A stretch of 64,000 nt of DNA from Bactrocera neohumeralis (lineage: Eukaryota > Arthropoda > Insecta > Diptera > Tephritidae): contig NW_026089717.1 of assembly GCF_024586455.1 (NCBI RefSeq), forward strand, positions 1 through 64,000, read 5' to 3'. A program made the position numbers and the translations under genes. Positions within the stretch are counted from its first letter, which is position 1; the number at the start of each line of letters is the position of its first letter. Shown here one piece after another: positions 10,883-22,730 of this stretch. The notes below the pieces were generated by a model. That model saw nothing but the letters and a program-made list of their open reading frames with translations, had not been told where the DNA came from and ran no database searches.

Positions 10883-11350
10883 ATAAATAAACACTGTCTA
10901 CAGAAATGATCCAGTGAAGTCTTAACTTTTCAACGGCTAACGCAGCCGTTCAACAAAAAATCACACAAAATAGTTGAGAATTCGCAGAAATTATCACTGT
11001 CACGTCAATATTACATAGAACACGAATTAATAAATAAACACTGTCTACAGAAATGATCCTTTGAACGGTTAACGCAGAGTATTTCAACCAAAAGTCACAT
11101 AAAATAGTTGAGAATTCGCAGAAATGAAAGACAAACGAAAGAAAAAGAAGTATAACTTGTAAATGAAAGTAAAATGAAGACTGACTACAGAAATGATCCT
11201 GAGAAGTATAGTCTTATCTTTTCAACGGCCAACGCAGAGTATTTCAACCAAAAGTCACACAAAGAAGTCGCAGAAATGAAACAGAAACGAAAGAAATAAA
11301 GTCACACAAAATAGTTAAGAATCCGCAAAAATGAAAGACAAACGAAAGAA
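10883..11350. repeat. Degenerate tandem repeat, right part
   Basis: Units beginning TAAATAAACACTGTCTACAG (10884, 11031) and a diverged unit near 11165 carry CTACAGAAATGATC, AACGCAGAGTATTTCAACCA, TCACACAAAATAGTT and GAATTCGCAGAAAT. Spacing is roughly 130-150 bases. It is the continuation of 8446-8632 across the RTE insertion, and probably a 5' noncoding array of Helitron 1. Confidence 0.6.
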
Positions 11351-12130
11351 AAAAAAGCATAACTTCAATAATGCACAAGCATACAAACATACATATGCGC
11401 ACACATGTGAATAGTCACCTCGTATTTTTCCGAGGCTGGAAAAAATATGCGTTGATATGTGTGCACGCTTCATACATATATGTACATACATACATATTAC
11501 ACAAGTTTGTTGGTAAAGCTGTTGCAGTAGCAAGGGAAGCGGTGACGCTCGCTCGCTTATTTTTTCAAGCAAAGCTTGGATTTTCTACCAATAATACAAT
11601 GTTATGACGCTTTGTGGCCGCGTCGGTCCGTCGACACATTGACTCTTTGACAAAACGTGAGCTTCACCATTGGTTGTATGTGTAAACGGAAATTTAGCAT
11701 GAAGCATTGAGTGTACATTACTACGCATATGCTTTGATACCAAATATATACCGATCATATATAAATTATACGCCGAGTCGGTTGCGCGTAGAAAATAAAC
11801 GAATCTGTAGGCGTACATTTCTTTACTTTGAAATTAGCATTATATTTCTCATTTAACACCGAAAATGATCAATTCTGCATTTATTATTACCTATATATCG
11901 TTGTCGAGCCAGCAACGAATTAACATCACGCCAGACTATAGCGCAAAATCAAATATGCCCTGCGAAAAATATTTTATGATTCTAAATGCCTTTGGTGCCA
12001 GGCAATGCCTTTTATGTTCCAAGTCTTTTAAAGAAAATAGGGAGTATATCCTTAAAAGAAATTTTGTTAATTTTTATTATACTATTAATTATTTAAATGA
12101 AAAATAACGAAAGTGTCTTTTTAAAGAAAA
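11351..12130. other. Intergenic AT-rich stretch
   Basis: The stretch shows CATA/TATG-rich simple sequence at about 11380-11500, a GACGC-rich part at about 11540-11640 and no ORF that I recognise. It could hold the 5' end of Helitron 1, but no TC start was identified. Confidence 0.3.
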
Positions 12131-14385
12131 CTAGCTGACCCGGCAGCCGTTGTCCTGCCTGAAATTATGTGTTTTGAAATGAAAAGAAAGTTGAATTTAT
12201 ATTGTGTTGAAAATCATTTATTTTCGATTTTTCTAAATTTTTTCAATGTATCGAAGCTTGATAAACAATATTTTTTGGTTTCTGTTTCGGTGCGTAAATG
12301 TACAGAGAAGATGGTTTTCCAACTCGTGAGCACGCCAGGTATATCCGGCCGTGTGAGAAATATATGTAGCATTTCCAAATTTATGCCACACACTTCTAGC
12401 GACTATCCTTGTGTCCTACTGATTCTCATCTCAAATGCAATTTTTACTGGAAACGGAATGCCTTGGTACTGATATGGAAAATTGTAGAACTCTTTGAAAA
12501 CTGAAAAGATTTGAACTGAAATGGCAAATCGTTGGAGCTCAGAAGAATTCGTAGAGTCAAGCATTCTGCCCCATTCTATAAGATAGCTACAATACAATCA
12601 GTCGGGTTGCATTACACAGTTTCGGTGCTTGAAGATTACGAAACATAATAACGACAGATAGAACTTTGAGACGCAAATAATGCGGTGTCATACCAAGCCT
12701 CTCCAAAGCATTTAGAAATTCCACTTGATAATTCGCGGCTTCGTCTCATTGTCAAGACGATCGATCGATTTGTATGAGAGCAAGTCTCCCGGAATTTGAC
12801 TTTAAATCTTCCAGTTTAAGTCAACAACATCGGTATTTTTGGCAGCTAAAATTGTGCGTGCACTCAAGAAATCGTAGTTACGATAATTTGGCCAATGTCC
12901 GAATATTCTTTATGAGTTCGTCTTTCATGAATTGATAAACGGCAGATGGAATTGATATTAAACCACCGGAAGTATCAACCAGAATTGACACATTTCCAAT
13001 TCTTAGCGAATACGATGCAAAAAATATTCGGCAATGTAATTTTTGTTCGTATACCATAATTGAAGCGGATTTGAAGGTTGATATGTCGAAATGATCTTCC
13101 CGAAAAGTGTGCGAACTTAATTTGCAGCGCATCGTACATATTTTGCTGGCTTGCTTCTAAAAACATTGTACACACCGCACCATTTACAGTACGCAATTAC
13201 TCAAATGAAGTTGAAATGCGTACATTATTCAATAGGAATCGAAGGTCGTTTTTCCGGTGGATTGTGTATATTCATAGAAATGCATTATTTGAGAACACAC
13301 CTGGATGTCAATCTACTGGTTGGCCTTCCTTTCTTCGTAATTTTGTTGCTGGCGGTGTTTTCACTGGCTGCACTATATTCTCTGCGTTGAGGAACACTCT
13401 TTGGCCATTCTCCAAATTAAGTGCGAGACGCACAACAGTCGGAAAACGTTCATGAATTGAAAAAGTAAATATCCTACAAAGCGCTTTATTGCAGTTCGTT
13501 CGACCGTATCGTTCAAGACCAATAACCGCCATGTTGCACTTTGGTGACTTACTTGCAAACTACTACTCTAAGTTATATGGTCGTCTGATGAGTTACGACG
13601 ATAGAGTAGATATCCATCATTTTCAGTTTGCGATTCCGAAAGAAAAGCAAGTGGATAGTGTTTCGTGCATTTATTGTTAGACATACAAACTGAAGTGGGA
13701 TTGGGGTGTCCGCAAGGTCCATGAACCATATTGGTTTTCATCACTTCGTTTAATATTGGATCTTTCTCTGCATCAGGAATTTCCGCAGAAATGATTTCAT
13801 CAATTTGATCTGGTGGAACCTCTATCCACCATCCAAAGAAGAACATCGTAACTGTTGTTTGAAAAGTCGTGCTCTGACAACGTTACGATCGCTTGCTGAT
13901 TGACCCCGATCCATAATTAAACACGTATGTCGCATCCTGGGAGTACTCGTTCATGTGCCTTGGCGTTGATGGTAAAAAGAGCACCGACCGATATTAGCGG
14001 GACCTCTTCGTGGCTTCGTAACAAATTTCAATCTGTAATTGATCATCCGCTTGAAACACACATAAAGTTTTCACTGAATAATTTTCAAATTTTTTTTTAA
14101 ATAGCCGGAGTAAACGAGCAAGCGACCGAAATTGAACGATTCAAATAATTTACAAATCAAAATATTGAAAAACAAAAGAAAAAAAAATTGTATGAGAAAA
14201 GTGAATTTTTGGAAATTCTCAATTTTTCGATTTTTTCTTATGAAAAGTTTTTTTTTTATTTCTGGACCTTTCCAGATTCACAGCGAACAACTTCTGAAAA
14301 TTTCATGAAGATTGGTTTCGCCGTTCTCGAGCTTTAGCGGTACTAACAAACAAACAATCATTTTACTTACATACTTATGTATAGA
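12131..14385 (-). mobile_element. Helitron 2, both termini visible
   Basis: The minus-strand 3' end reads GGCAG-GACAACGG-CTGCC (a perfect 5-bp-stem hairpin), then GGGTCAG and the terminal CTAG at 12134-12131, followed by T. This is the canonical Helitron 3' structure. The 5' end on the minus strand is TCTATACATAAG at 14385, after which comes the motif GTTAGTACCGCTAAAGCTCG common to insect Helitron 5' ends. The preceding base is G rather than the expected A. The 2.25-kb length implies large internal deletions relative to autonomous elements. Confidence 0.85.
12403..14050 (-). pseudogene. Helitron 2 Rep/helicase remnants
   Basis: N-terminal and Rep-side pieces lie at 14050-13308: DEIISAEIPDAEKDP, VHGPCGHPNPTSVCM, KCTKHYPLAFLSESQTEND and LYRRNSSDD (13846-13568), then the LENGQRVFLNAEN block (13532-13308). 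Short pieces follow at 13196-12878. The helicase C-terminus appears at 12597-12403 with GIPFPVKIAFEMRISRTQG, equivalent to the conserved FPVKLAFAMTINKSQG box. The central helicase motifs are deleted and the frames differ, so it is dead. The same family occurs at 41924-42660, 47386-47585 and 47565-48825. Confidence 0.8.
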
Positions 14386-14505
14386 CAAAATAAAACGTTT
14401 GTATGGGAAAAAGAAAAGGACTGTTTTTAGGCGTTTTCCGGCAACTTTCGTAATTTTTTTTTTACATAAGAACCTTCTCCCAATAATAACAAATACAACA
14501 AAAAA
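14386..14505. other. Short spacer between Helitron 2 and DINE copy 2
   Basis: This is A/T-rich sequence with T and A runs. No gene was recognised. Confidence 0.3.
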
Positions 14506-15587
14506 ACAAGTAAGGAAGGGCTAAGTTCGGGTGTCACCGAACATTTTATACTCTCGCATGATAAAGTGATAATCGAGATTTCATTATCCGTCATTTACAT
14601 ATTTTTCAAATACCGTATTTTTGTAAAGTTTTATTCCGCTATCATCATTGGTTCCTAATGTTTACACTCGTATTATACAGAGAAGGCATCAGATGGAATT
14701 CAAAATAGCTTTATATTGGAAGAAGGCGTGGTTGTGAACCGCTTTCAGCCATATTTCGTACATGTCATCAGGGTGTTAAGAAAACATTATATACCGAATT
14801 TCATTGAAATCGGTCCAGTAGCTCCTGAGATATGGTTTTTGGTCCATAAGTGGGCGGCGCCACGCCCATTTTCAATTTTTAAAAAAAGCCTGGATGCAGC
14901 TTCCTGCTGCAATTTCTTCCGCAAAATTTAGTGTTTCTGACGTTTTTTGTTAGTCGGTTAACGCACTTTTAGTGATTTTCAACATAACCTTTGTATGGGA
15001 GGTGGGCGTGGTTATTATCCGATTTCTTCCGTTTTTGAACTGTATATGGAAATGCCTGAAGAAAACGACTCTGTAGAGTTTGGTTGACATAGCTATAATA
15101 GTTTCCGAGATATGTACAAAAAACTTAGTAGGGGGCGGGGCTACACCCATTTTTCCAAAAAAAATGCGTCCGAATATGCCCCTCCCTAATGCGATCCTTT
15201 GTGCCAAATTTGACTTTAATATCTTTGTTTATGGCTTAGTTATGACACTTTATAGGTTTTCGGTTTCCGCCATTTTGTGGGCGTGGCGGTTGGCCGATTT
15301 TGCCCATCTTCGAACTTAACCTTCTTATGGAGCCAAGGAATACGTGTACCAAGTGTATCATCATGATATCTCAATATTTACTCAAGTTACAGCTTGCACG
15401 GACGGACGGACAGACGGACGGACAGTCGGACGGACGGACAGACAGACATCCGGATTTCGACTCTACTCGTCGCCCTGATCACTTTGGTATATAACCCTAT
15501 ATCTGACTCTTTTAGTTTTAGGACTTACAAACAACCGTTATGTGAACAAAACTATAATACTCCTTAGCAACATTGTTGCGAGAGTAG
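14506..15587 (-). mobile_element. DINE-type element, family A copy 2
   Basis: The plus strand starts ACAAGTAAGGAAGGGCTAAG and the hairpin GTTCGG-GTGTCA-CCGAAC, and ends CATTGTTGCGAGAGTAG. It is the reverse orientation of copy 1, with the GTCY core (as GGAC/GGACA) at about 15397-15447. It is full length. It abuts 34 bases that look like BEL protease sequence and then the 5' LTR of the errantivirus-like element. Confidence 0.7.
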
Positions 15588-15621
15588 AAGAATTGGTGCA
15601 ATCGGTCCAGCCATTCACGCG
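15588..15621 (-). pseudogene. Possible short remnant of the BEL protease region
   Basis: Read on the minus strand across the LTR insertion, the protease start at 23078 (AVIQVRTSYGEYLP) could continue here as a W-L-D-R-L-H-Q-F stretch, where BEL proteases have A-L-L-D-S-x-S-Q-x-N-F. Thirty-four bases are too few to be sure. Confidence 0.3.
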
Positions 15622-15968
15622 AGTTAATACATGACTTACGCTGTCCCCAACTGATAATAGCTACCGCACATATACATCTGCCTAGCAATAAGCTGACATC
15701 ACTTACTATAAGATAACACTATCCAAATAACTAAACTAATTGTCATTCACATCAGTACTTTTCCACTTCAGTACTTTTCCACAATAGAATAGAAACCACA
15801 AAACTACAACTGATAAACATATTACTTTGAAGCTAAGTTTTTTGTATAAATACAAGCACCCGCTTGTATACAACATCTTTTTTTCTGTTCATTAGGTGAT
15901 TAAATAAAGATCGCTCTACGGAGCTAAAAATATATTTTTTATAAAATAATAAAGTATAAACTTTAATT
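15622..15968 (+). repeat. 5' LTR of errantivirus-like element
   Basis: 347 bases. Contains a TATA-like TTGTATAAATACAAG at about 15841 and AATAAA at 15903, followed by the GATCGCTCTACGG block. Position 15968 overlaps the first base of the primer site. Confidence 0.9.
15838..15910 (+). promoter_or_regulatory. LTR promoter and poly(A) signal region
   Basis: TATAAATA at about 15844 is followed about 55 bases later by AATAAA (15903). This compact arrangement fits a short U3/R boundary. The same block is present in the 3' LTR near 22953-23020. The transcription start was not determined. Confidence 0.5.
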
Positions 15969-15985
15969 GGCGCCCGAGCAGGGAC
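15968..15985 (+). promoter_or_regulatory. Primer-binding site (Lys-tRNA-like)
   Basis: TGGCGCCCGAGCAGGGAC lies directly after the 5' LTR. It differs by one base from the primer site used by retroviruses that prime with a lysine tRNA. The 18-base match length and its position are decisive; tRNA identity is inferred. Confidence 0.8.
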
Positions 15986-16209
15986 ACACTAATAAAAAGG
16001 AATCAGAATAAATTCCTTAACAAGTGAAGGATATAAAAACATATCCTAGGAAAGTGTCCCAAAACTAAAAAAGGATCTGTCAACAAAAAAGGATTCGATA
16101 CAAAAATCCTTCAAGGACAAGAAATAAGGTTGAATTCAGTAACTAAAATTCAAGCAAATTTTCAAAACGGTTCAAAACTTAAAAACAAAACAAGAAAAAA
16201 CAAAATAAA

Positions 16210-17037
16210 ATGGCACAACAAGCAGCAGAGATCCAAGCACTCCAAGCGATGGTACTTGATTTGCAGAGGAAATTCGCCGAAGCTCAAATAGGTAATACAC
16301 CAATAATAGAAGCCCAGAATGAAATCTGTACATACACTGATCCCAAAGAAGTCGACTTAGGACTCTTCAAATCAGCAATAACAGTGTTTAGTGGAGATTA
16401 TCACGAATATAGAAATTGGAGAAAACTACCAATAACTCTAATGAATACTGTGAAAATATTTCATGGACAAAACATTTACACTGAAGCCCTGATCCTTCTC
16501 AGAGGAAAGATCACAGGACGAGCTGCACAAATCCTCATCAACAACAACACAAAGCTAAACTTCGATGAAATCATAGACCGCCTAGACGACTCATATGCAG
16601 ATCAACGCCCACTCTATGTACTCGAGGAAGACATGATGAGAATACGACAAGGAGAAAAACCTCTCCACATATACTATGATCACCTGAACCAAGCACTCAA
16701 CGGAGTATTATCCAAGATAGAAATGTCACACAAAAATGAATTTGTGATAGAAGCTCTATCAAAAGAAGTGCAACTAAAAGCGATACGTACATTTATCGCA
16801 GGGTTAAGAAGTAGATCAACAAAAAACGCACTGTACTCCAGAAATTGCTCAAACCTGATGGAAGCCTACGGTATAGCAAGGACCATGCAACATGACACTC
16901 ATTATCACCAACTGGAACACATACCCAGAACATACCAGAAGAGTCAGCAACAATGGCAGAGACCACAAATATACCCACCTCTTCAACCAACTTTCGTGCA
17001 ACAAACACAGCCAGTGGTACCAATGCAATGGATGTAG
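16210..17037 (+). CDS. gag: gag-like protein of errantivirus-like element
   Basis: 275 codons from an ATG about 240 bases after the primer site. The N-terminus is helical (MAQQAAEIQALQAMVLDLQ), followed by a capsid-like core with FSGDYHEYRNWR, ILLRGKITGRAAQILI, FDEIIDRLDDSYADQRPL and FIAGLRSRSTKNAL. Gypsy-group gag proteins share this order. The usual C-terminal MDVDPS motif is encoded in the -1 frame at about 17026, within the overlap 16953-17037. Either the gag-pol frameshift occurs there or a small indel has shifted the end of gag. No zinc knuckle is visible, as is common in errantiviruses. Confidence 0.85.
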   Translation: MAQQAAEIQALQAMVLDLQRKFAEAQIGNTPIIEAQNEICTYTDPKEVDLGLFKSAITVFSGDYHEYRNWRKLPITLMNTVKIFHGQNIYTEALILLRGKITGRAAQILINNNTKLNFDEIIDRLDDSYADQRPLYVLEEDMMRIRQGEKPLHIYYDHLNQALNGVLSKIEMSHKNEFVIEALSKEVQLKAIRTFIAGLRSRSTKNALYSRNCSNLMEAYGIARTMQHDTHYHQLEHIPRTYQKSQQQWQRPQIYPPLQPTFVQQTQPVVPMQWM

Positions 17038-20000
17038 ATCCTTCCTCAACAAGATTCAGAAGACAACCATACAATCCACAACCACCACAATTTCAGCAGA
17101 CAAGCAGACAAACACCGAATCCCTTCAAAACAGTAATGCAACGAGTAGGAGAACAATTCAAGAGAAGCAGAGACGAATCATCAAATATAAATCAACGCAA
17201 TGCGCAGCGGATCAACCAAATGAATGATGCACAAACTAATGAAGATAACATATCACTCTACAATGAAGCAGCTAGCGTAAGTTATAAAAATACTAACCAA
17301 CAAAAACATTTTTTTATAAGGCATCACGGTCTTCCAACACTCCGACGTAATGCACCAGACGGAAGATACGTGTATATACTAATAGATACAGGTGCCACAA
17401 GTAGTTATGTAAGTAAAGACTATCCATTTGCAGAAAGTATTAAATTAGACAAACCTATTAAATTCAATACATTACATGGAACTTCAGTAGTTACCCACAA
17501 AAGAGAAATTAATCTCGTAGGATTTGACTTAGACTTTTACGAAACAGAAGAATTAAAAGAATTTGATTTAATATTAATTCCTTAAGAAAAATGAAAGCAA
17601 AAATAGATTTATTCGAATATTCTATAACATTTAAAAAAATATCTGAACAAGTAAAGGAAAAAATTAATTATACGATAGGGAATAAAACCTATGAAAAAGA
17701 AATACACGAGCTAATGAAGAATAATTATAATAATGAGATATTACCGTTTACAACAACGATACAAGCAGAAATTAGGACAGAGACTAAAGAGCCAGTCTGG
17801 GTTCGTCAATATCCATACCCTTATGCAGACCAAGATTTCGTAAAGCAAGAAATAGAAAAATTATTAAAAAACAACATTATTAAAGGAAGCAAGAGTCCAT
17901 ACAACTCACCAATATGGACAGTTTCAAAGAAAGGGCTAGACGAAGAGGGAAAACCAAAGAAACGAATGGTGATAGACTTTCAGAAACTGAATAAACAAAC
18001 GGTCGCAGATAGATATCCAATTCCAGATATAACAATGACGTTACAGAATTTAGGGAAAGCAAGATATTTTACAACACTAGATTTGGAATCTGGATTCCAC
18101 CAAATATTAATTAAACCAGAAGATAGGGAAAAACAGCCTTCTCGGTAAATGGAGCTAAATATGAGTTCCTTCGATTACCGTTTGGATTAAAGAACGCTCC
18201 GGCAACATTTCAGAGATGTGTGGATGATATTCTCCGAACATATATTGGGAAGTGTGCATATGTCTATATCGACGACGTCTTGATCTACTCTGCTGACCCA
18301 GAGCAACATATCAAAGATGTTAAAAATATAGTACAAACACTACTGAATTTCTGGGACACATAATCCATAACGGAAGAATCACCGTGGACCCTAGTAAGAT
18401 AGACGCAATAAATAGATATAAAATTCCTGAAACACTAAAGGAATTACGATCATTTTTAGGACTAGCCTCCTATTATAGGAAATTCGTGAAGAACTTCGCA
18501 CATATATGTAAGCCATTAACAATTTACCTAAGAGGAGAAAACGGAAATATTTCAAAAAATAAAAGTAAAAACGTAAAGCTACAATTAGATAAAGAAGCAC
18601 TATATGCTATAAATGAAATAAAAAATAAATTAAAAGAAAAAGTTGAACTATATCAACCAGATTTTAATAAAGGATTTGACTTAACCACAGATGCTGGTAA
18701 CTACGCAATAGGAGCAGTACTAAGCCAAGGAAGAAATCCTATATCATTCATATCAAGAACATTGACGAAAACGGAACAAAATTATTCTACAAATGAAAAG
18801 GAAATGTTAGCCATAATTTGGGCGTTACAGAAATTTAGAAATTATTTATACGGAATAGCAGACCTAACTATATACACAGACCATCAGTCTTTAATATTTT
18901 CCATATCATAAAAAAAAAACCCGAATACTAAACTAAAGAGATGGAAAAATTTGATAGAAGAATACGGTGCCAAGCTAAAATACAAACCAGGGCATGAAAA
19001 TATTGTAGCAGACGCTTTATCACGACAAATAAACATAATGTCAGATACGTCAATGCACTCAGCTGAATCATCCGCACCAAGAAACATAAAAATGATAGCA
19101 AAACCATTAAATTCATTTCAAACCCAAATTATTTTAACACCGTCACAAACAAACGAAAAAACAGCAACAACTATATTTCCGCGACACGAACGATTCGAAA
19201 TAAAATATAACACTGAAGAATATATGATTCAAACATTAAAACAAATAATGAAACCTAAAATAGTAACAGCGTTCCACACTGACTTAGAGACGTGGTATAA
19301 ACACAAAGAAAAGATAGCAAACATATTTTCAACCTACTACAAAGTATTTACACAAAATAAACTACACGATATAATAGAATAAAAAGATAGGGAAAATATA
19401 TTAGACTTTACACACAAGAGAGCACACAGAAACGCTCTAAACCACTATAAAGAAATATTAGAAACTTGTTATTGACCAACAGTAAAACGAGACACAGAAA
19501 AGATAGTGAAAAATTGTGTCAACTGCATGGAGAATAAATATGAAAGGAAACCAATTAAACAATTATTAGGAAAACGCCCAGTACCAAATACTTCGGGCAC
19601 ATCAGTACAAATGGACATATTTTATATAAATGGTAAATCTATAGGATTTACTAAATACGCATATTTTCGAAAATTAGGAAGTAAACTACATTTTCATGAA
19701 ATAATAGAAGAAGTGTTATCACAAATTTTTCCGAACTGTACCGAACTCATGACCGATAATGAAAGCATATTCGTCGGCATAGGCACAACCGCATTATTAA
19801 ATAAATTACAAATTAAACACGAAAAGACAGCAAATAATCATTCAACTTCCAACGCACAAGTAGAAAGGTTACATTCAACGATATTAGAAATCGCGAGGAC
19901 TTTAGCTAACGACAGAACTACAACTACGGAAGAAGAAATATTCTCAGCAGTCAAGGAATATGACAGGACTATTCATTCGGTGATAAAGGAAAAACCAGTA

Positions 20001-20318
20001 GACTTATTTTTTAATCAAAAGGAAATTAACGAAAAAGTGAAAAATAATATAGAAAAAAACCAAGAACGTATGTTAGAATACCATAATAAAAAAAGAAGCC
20101 AAAAAGATTTTAAACCAGGACAAATAATTTATGAGAAAAGTAGTAGAAGACAAAAATATAACAAAAGATATATTAAACACATAGTAAAAGAAAATAAAGA
20201 AAATACGGTGCTTACAACGAAAAATAAACTAATTCACAAAGATAACATACGAAATGTACTACCCGATAATAATATTAATAATTCTAGTGAACAAATCACT
20301 ACAATACCAAATAACTAA
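16953..20318 (+). pseudogene. pol: pol of errantivirus-like element, disrupted
   Basis: Protease: VYILIDTGATSSYV with the DTGA active site (about 17374). RT: LDLESGFHQI (motif A, about 18080), then RLPFGLKNAPATFQ and YIDDVLIYS (motif C, about 18268) in another frame. RNase H: TTDAGNYAIGAVLSQ (about 18685) and TDHQSL (about 18880). Integrase: a CVNCMENKY zinc-type part (about 19517), VQMDIFY, MTDNESIF and a later Glu in QVERLHST (DDE). Damage: TAA at 17583 with a lost linker, frameshift at about 18130, a deletion of roughly 70 bases near 18340, and in-frame stops at 18909, 19380 and 19473. It is 3 frames away from a single product. Confidence 0.9.
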
Positions 20319-20329
20319 TGTGGAAAATA
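20318..20329 (+). other. env start separated from env body by a DINE insertion
   Basis: An ATG at about 20318 begins immediately at the end of pol and is cut after four codons by the DINE copy at 20330. The env body resumes at 21414. Confidence 0.4.
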
Positions 20330-21413
20330 ACAAGTAAGGAAGGACTAAGTTCGGGTGTCACCGAACATTTTATACTCTCGCATGATAAAGCGATAATCGA
20401 GATTTCATTATACGTCATTTATATATTTTTCAAATACCGTATTTTTGTAAAGTTTTATTCCGCTATCATCATTGGTTCCTAATGTATATATTATACAGAA
20501 AAGGCATCAGATGGAATTCAAAATAGCGTTATATTGGAAGAAGGCGTGGTTGTGAACCGATTTCACCCATATTTCGTACATGTCATCAGGGTGTTAAGAA
20601 AATACTATATATACCGAATTTCATTGAAATCGGTCTAGTAGTTCCTGAGATATGGTTTTTGGCCCATAAGTGGGCGAGGCCACGCCCATTTTCAATTTAA
20701 AAAAAACGCCTGGGTGCAGCTTCCTTCTGCAATTTCTTCCGTAAAATTTTGTGTTTCTGACGTTTTTTGTTAGTCGGTTAACGGACTTTTAGTGATTTTC
20801 AACATAACCTTTGTATGGGAGGTGGGCGTGGTTATTATCCGATTTCTTCCATTTTTGAACTGTATATAGAAATGCCTGAAGAAAACGACTCTGTAGAGTT
20901 TGGTTGACATAGCTATAGTAGTTTATGAGATATGTACAAAAAACTTAGTAGGGGGCGGGGCCACGCCCACTTTTCCAAAAAACTGCGTCCAAATATGCCC
21001 CTCCATAATACGATCCTTTGTGCCAAGTTTCACTTTAATATCTTTATTTATGGCTTAGTTATGACACTTTATAGGTTTTCGGTTTCCGCCATTTTGTGGG
21101 CGTGGAAGTTGGCCGATTTTGCCCATCTTCGAACTTAACCTTCTTATGGAGCCAAGGAATACGTGTACCAAGTTTCATCATGATATCTCAATTTTTACTC
21201 AAGTTACAGCTTGCACGGACGGACGGACAGACGGACGGACAGACGGATGGACGGACAGACAGACATCCGGATTTCGACTCTACTCGTCACCCTGATCACT
21301 TTGGTATATATAACCCTATATCTGACTCTTTTAGTTTTAGGACTTACAAACAACCGTTATGTGAACAAAACTATAATACTCTCCTTAGCAACATTGTTGC
21401 GAGAGTATAAAAA
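20330..21413 (-). mobile_element. DINE-type element, family A copy 3, inside the errantivirus
   Basis: It starts CAAGTAAGGAAGGACTAAG with the GTTCGG...CCGAAC hairpin and ends TTGCGAGAGTATAAAA; the GTCY core is at about 21217-21264. It lies exactly between pol and env, so it moved after the retrovirus integrated. It is closely similar to the copies at 14506 and 23863. Confidence 0.75.
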
Positions 21414-22695
21414 GTTTATATTAACCGAGACATATCCGTCATACATTTATAATGAATCAGATTACTTATATCACATGATAAACTTAACAAAAATTTTAGA
21501 ACATTATGACACACTCTCAACATTAGCTAAAAACTCTTAGTCAACAGAATAGAAGTGTTAAAAAATCAGTTAATAATTAGAAGAAAGAAAAGGAGCATAA
21601 ATTTCTTAGGATCAGCACTTAGTTTTATAACAGGCGTACCAGATCATGACGACATGATAAAAATAAAACAACAAATTAATGATATAGTAAAAAATAATAA
21701 TAAACAGAGGTTAATCAACACTCACTTCGAAAAACTGTTGGAATCCTTTAATTATAAAACAATTCATCAACAAGTAATGCTACAAAAAATACTCAAAGAA
21801 CTTGAAGACTTAACTTTAACAATCAATTTCGCTAAAAATAAAAACTTTTACTCTGCATCGCTAAACACGGAAGATATAGAAAAAATTATTAAATTAGAGA
21901 ATTCAGACATTCCTGTAATAAATATAATGGAATATTCGGATATACACACCTGTAGAATTAATAACACATTTATTATTATATATAAATACCCTATAATTAA
22001 ACAAAAATGTGAAACATATGATATTACACCAATAGCATATCGACATGGGAAGTTACAATTAGACAATAAAGTATCTAAATGTAAAAACGAAATAAAAAGA
22101 ATTAACAAATGTAAAAATATTTTATCAAAATTAATGCCAAGAAACTAAAACAGATACTTGTACAATACTAATGTTATTAAACCTCAAAGCACAATGCAAT
22201 GTAAAAGAAGAATCAAATGAAGAAATAATTGAAATAAATGAAGGAAATATTTTAATAAATGGTAAAAATAAAATAAATAATGAAACTATCACAGGAACAT
22301 ACCTAGTGCAGTTTAAAGAAAATATAAAATTAAATAATATAACATTTCACAATCAAGACGAGGAAATAAAAAAATATATCCTGTCACAAGAAGAGAATAA
22401 TATTAAAATCCTAGATATATTAGAATCAAACTCAAAATATAAATTTAATAACATTGAAAAACTACATAAATTTATTATACCATACGAAGAACACCCAATA
22501 CAAAGCATATTTGTAACCCTAATAATTATATGTATACTAGCTACAACAATATACTTAAGTTTTAAATTGTATTATGCCATATTGAAATATAAAACTCTAA
22601 AACTTAAAGAATATCAACAAAAAAGATATGAACAAATACTGAAGGCTCAAGGATTGGAACATCTCATAAAGAAAGATGCAATCACAAGCGTATAA
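21414..22695 (+). pseudogene. env: env-like glycoprotein of errantivirus-like element, disrupted
   Basis: The surface part is reduced to about 40 codons before a stop at about 21538. A frameshift follows, then a basic cleavage motif RRKKR and the fusion-peptide-like NFLGSALSFITGVPDHDD (about 21590-21650), the hallmark of the 17.6/297/ZAM env group. Another frame break occurs between about 22140 and 22170. The last segment has a C-terminal hydrophobic span (IFVTLIIICILATTIYL, about 22508) and a basic cytoplasmic tail ending at 22695. In intact relatives this is the membrane fusion protein; here it is not expressible as one chain. Confidence 0.85.
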
Positions 22696-22718
22696 AAAGA
22701 TCAGGAGATCTTTTCAAT

Positions 22719-22730
22719 AAAGGAGGGGGG
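22719..22730 (+). promoter_or_regulatory. Polypurine tract
   Basis: AAAGGAGGGGGG directly precedes the 3' LTR, which is where plus-strand DNA synthesis starts in LTR elements. Confidence 0.85.

Noticed and set aside
11585..11818. 77-codon minus-strand frame near a GACGC-rich segment
   Set aside because: No recognisable motif, no splice or poly(A) context, AT-rich flanks; length is within chance expectation.
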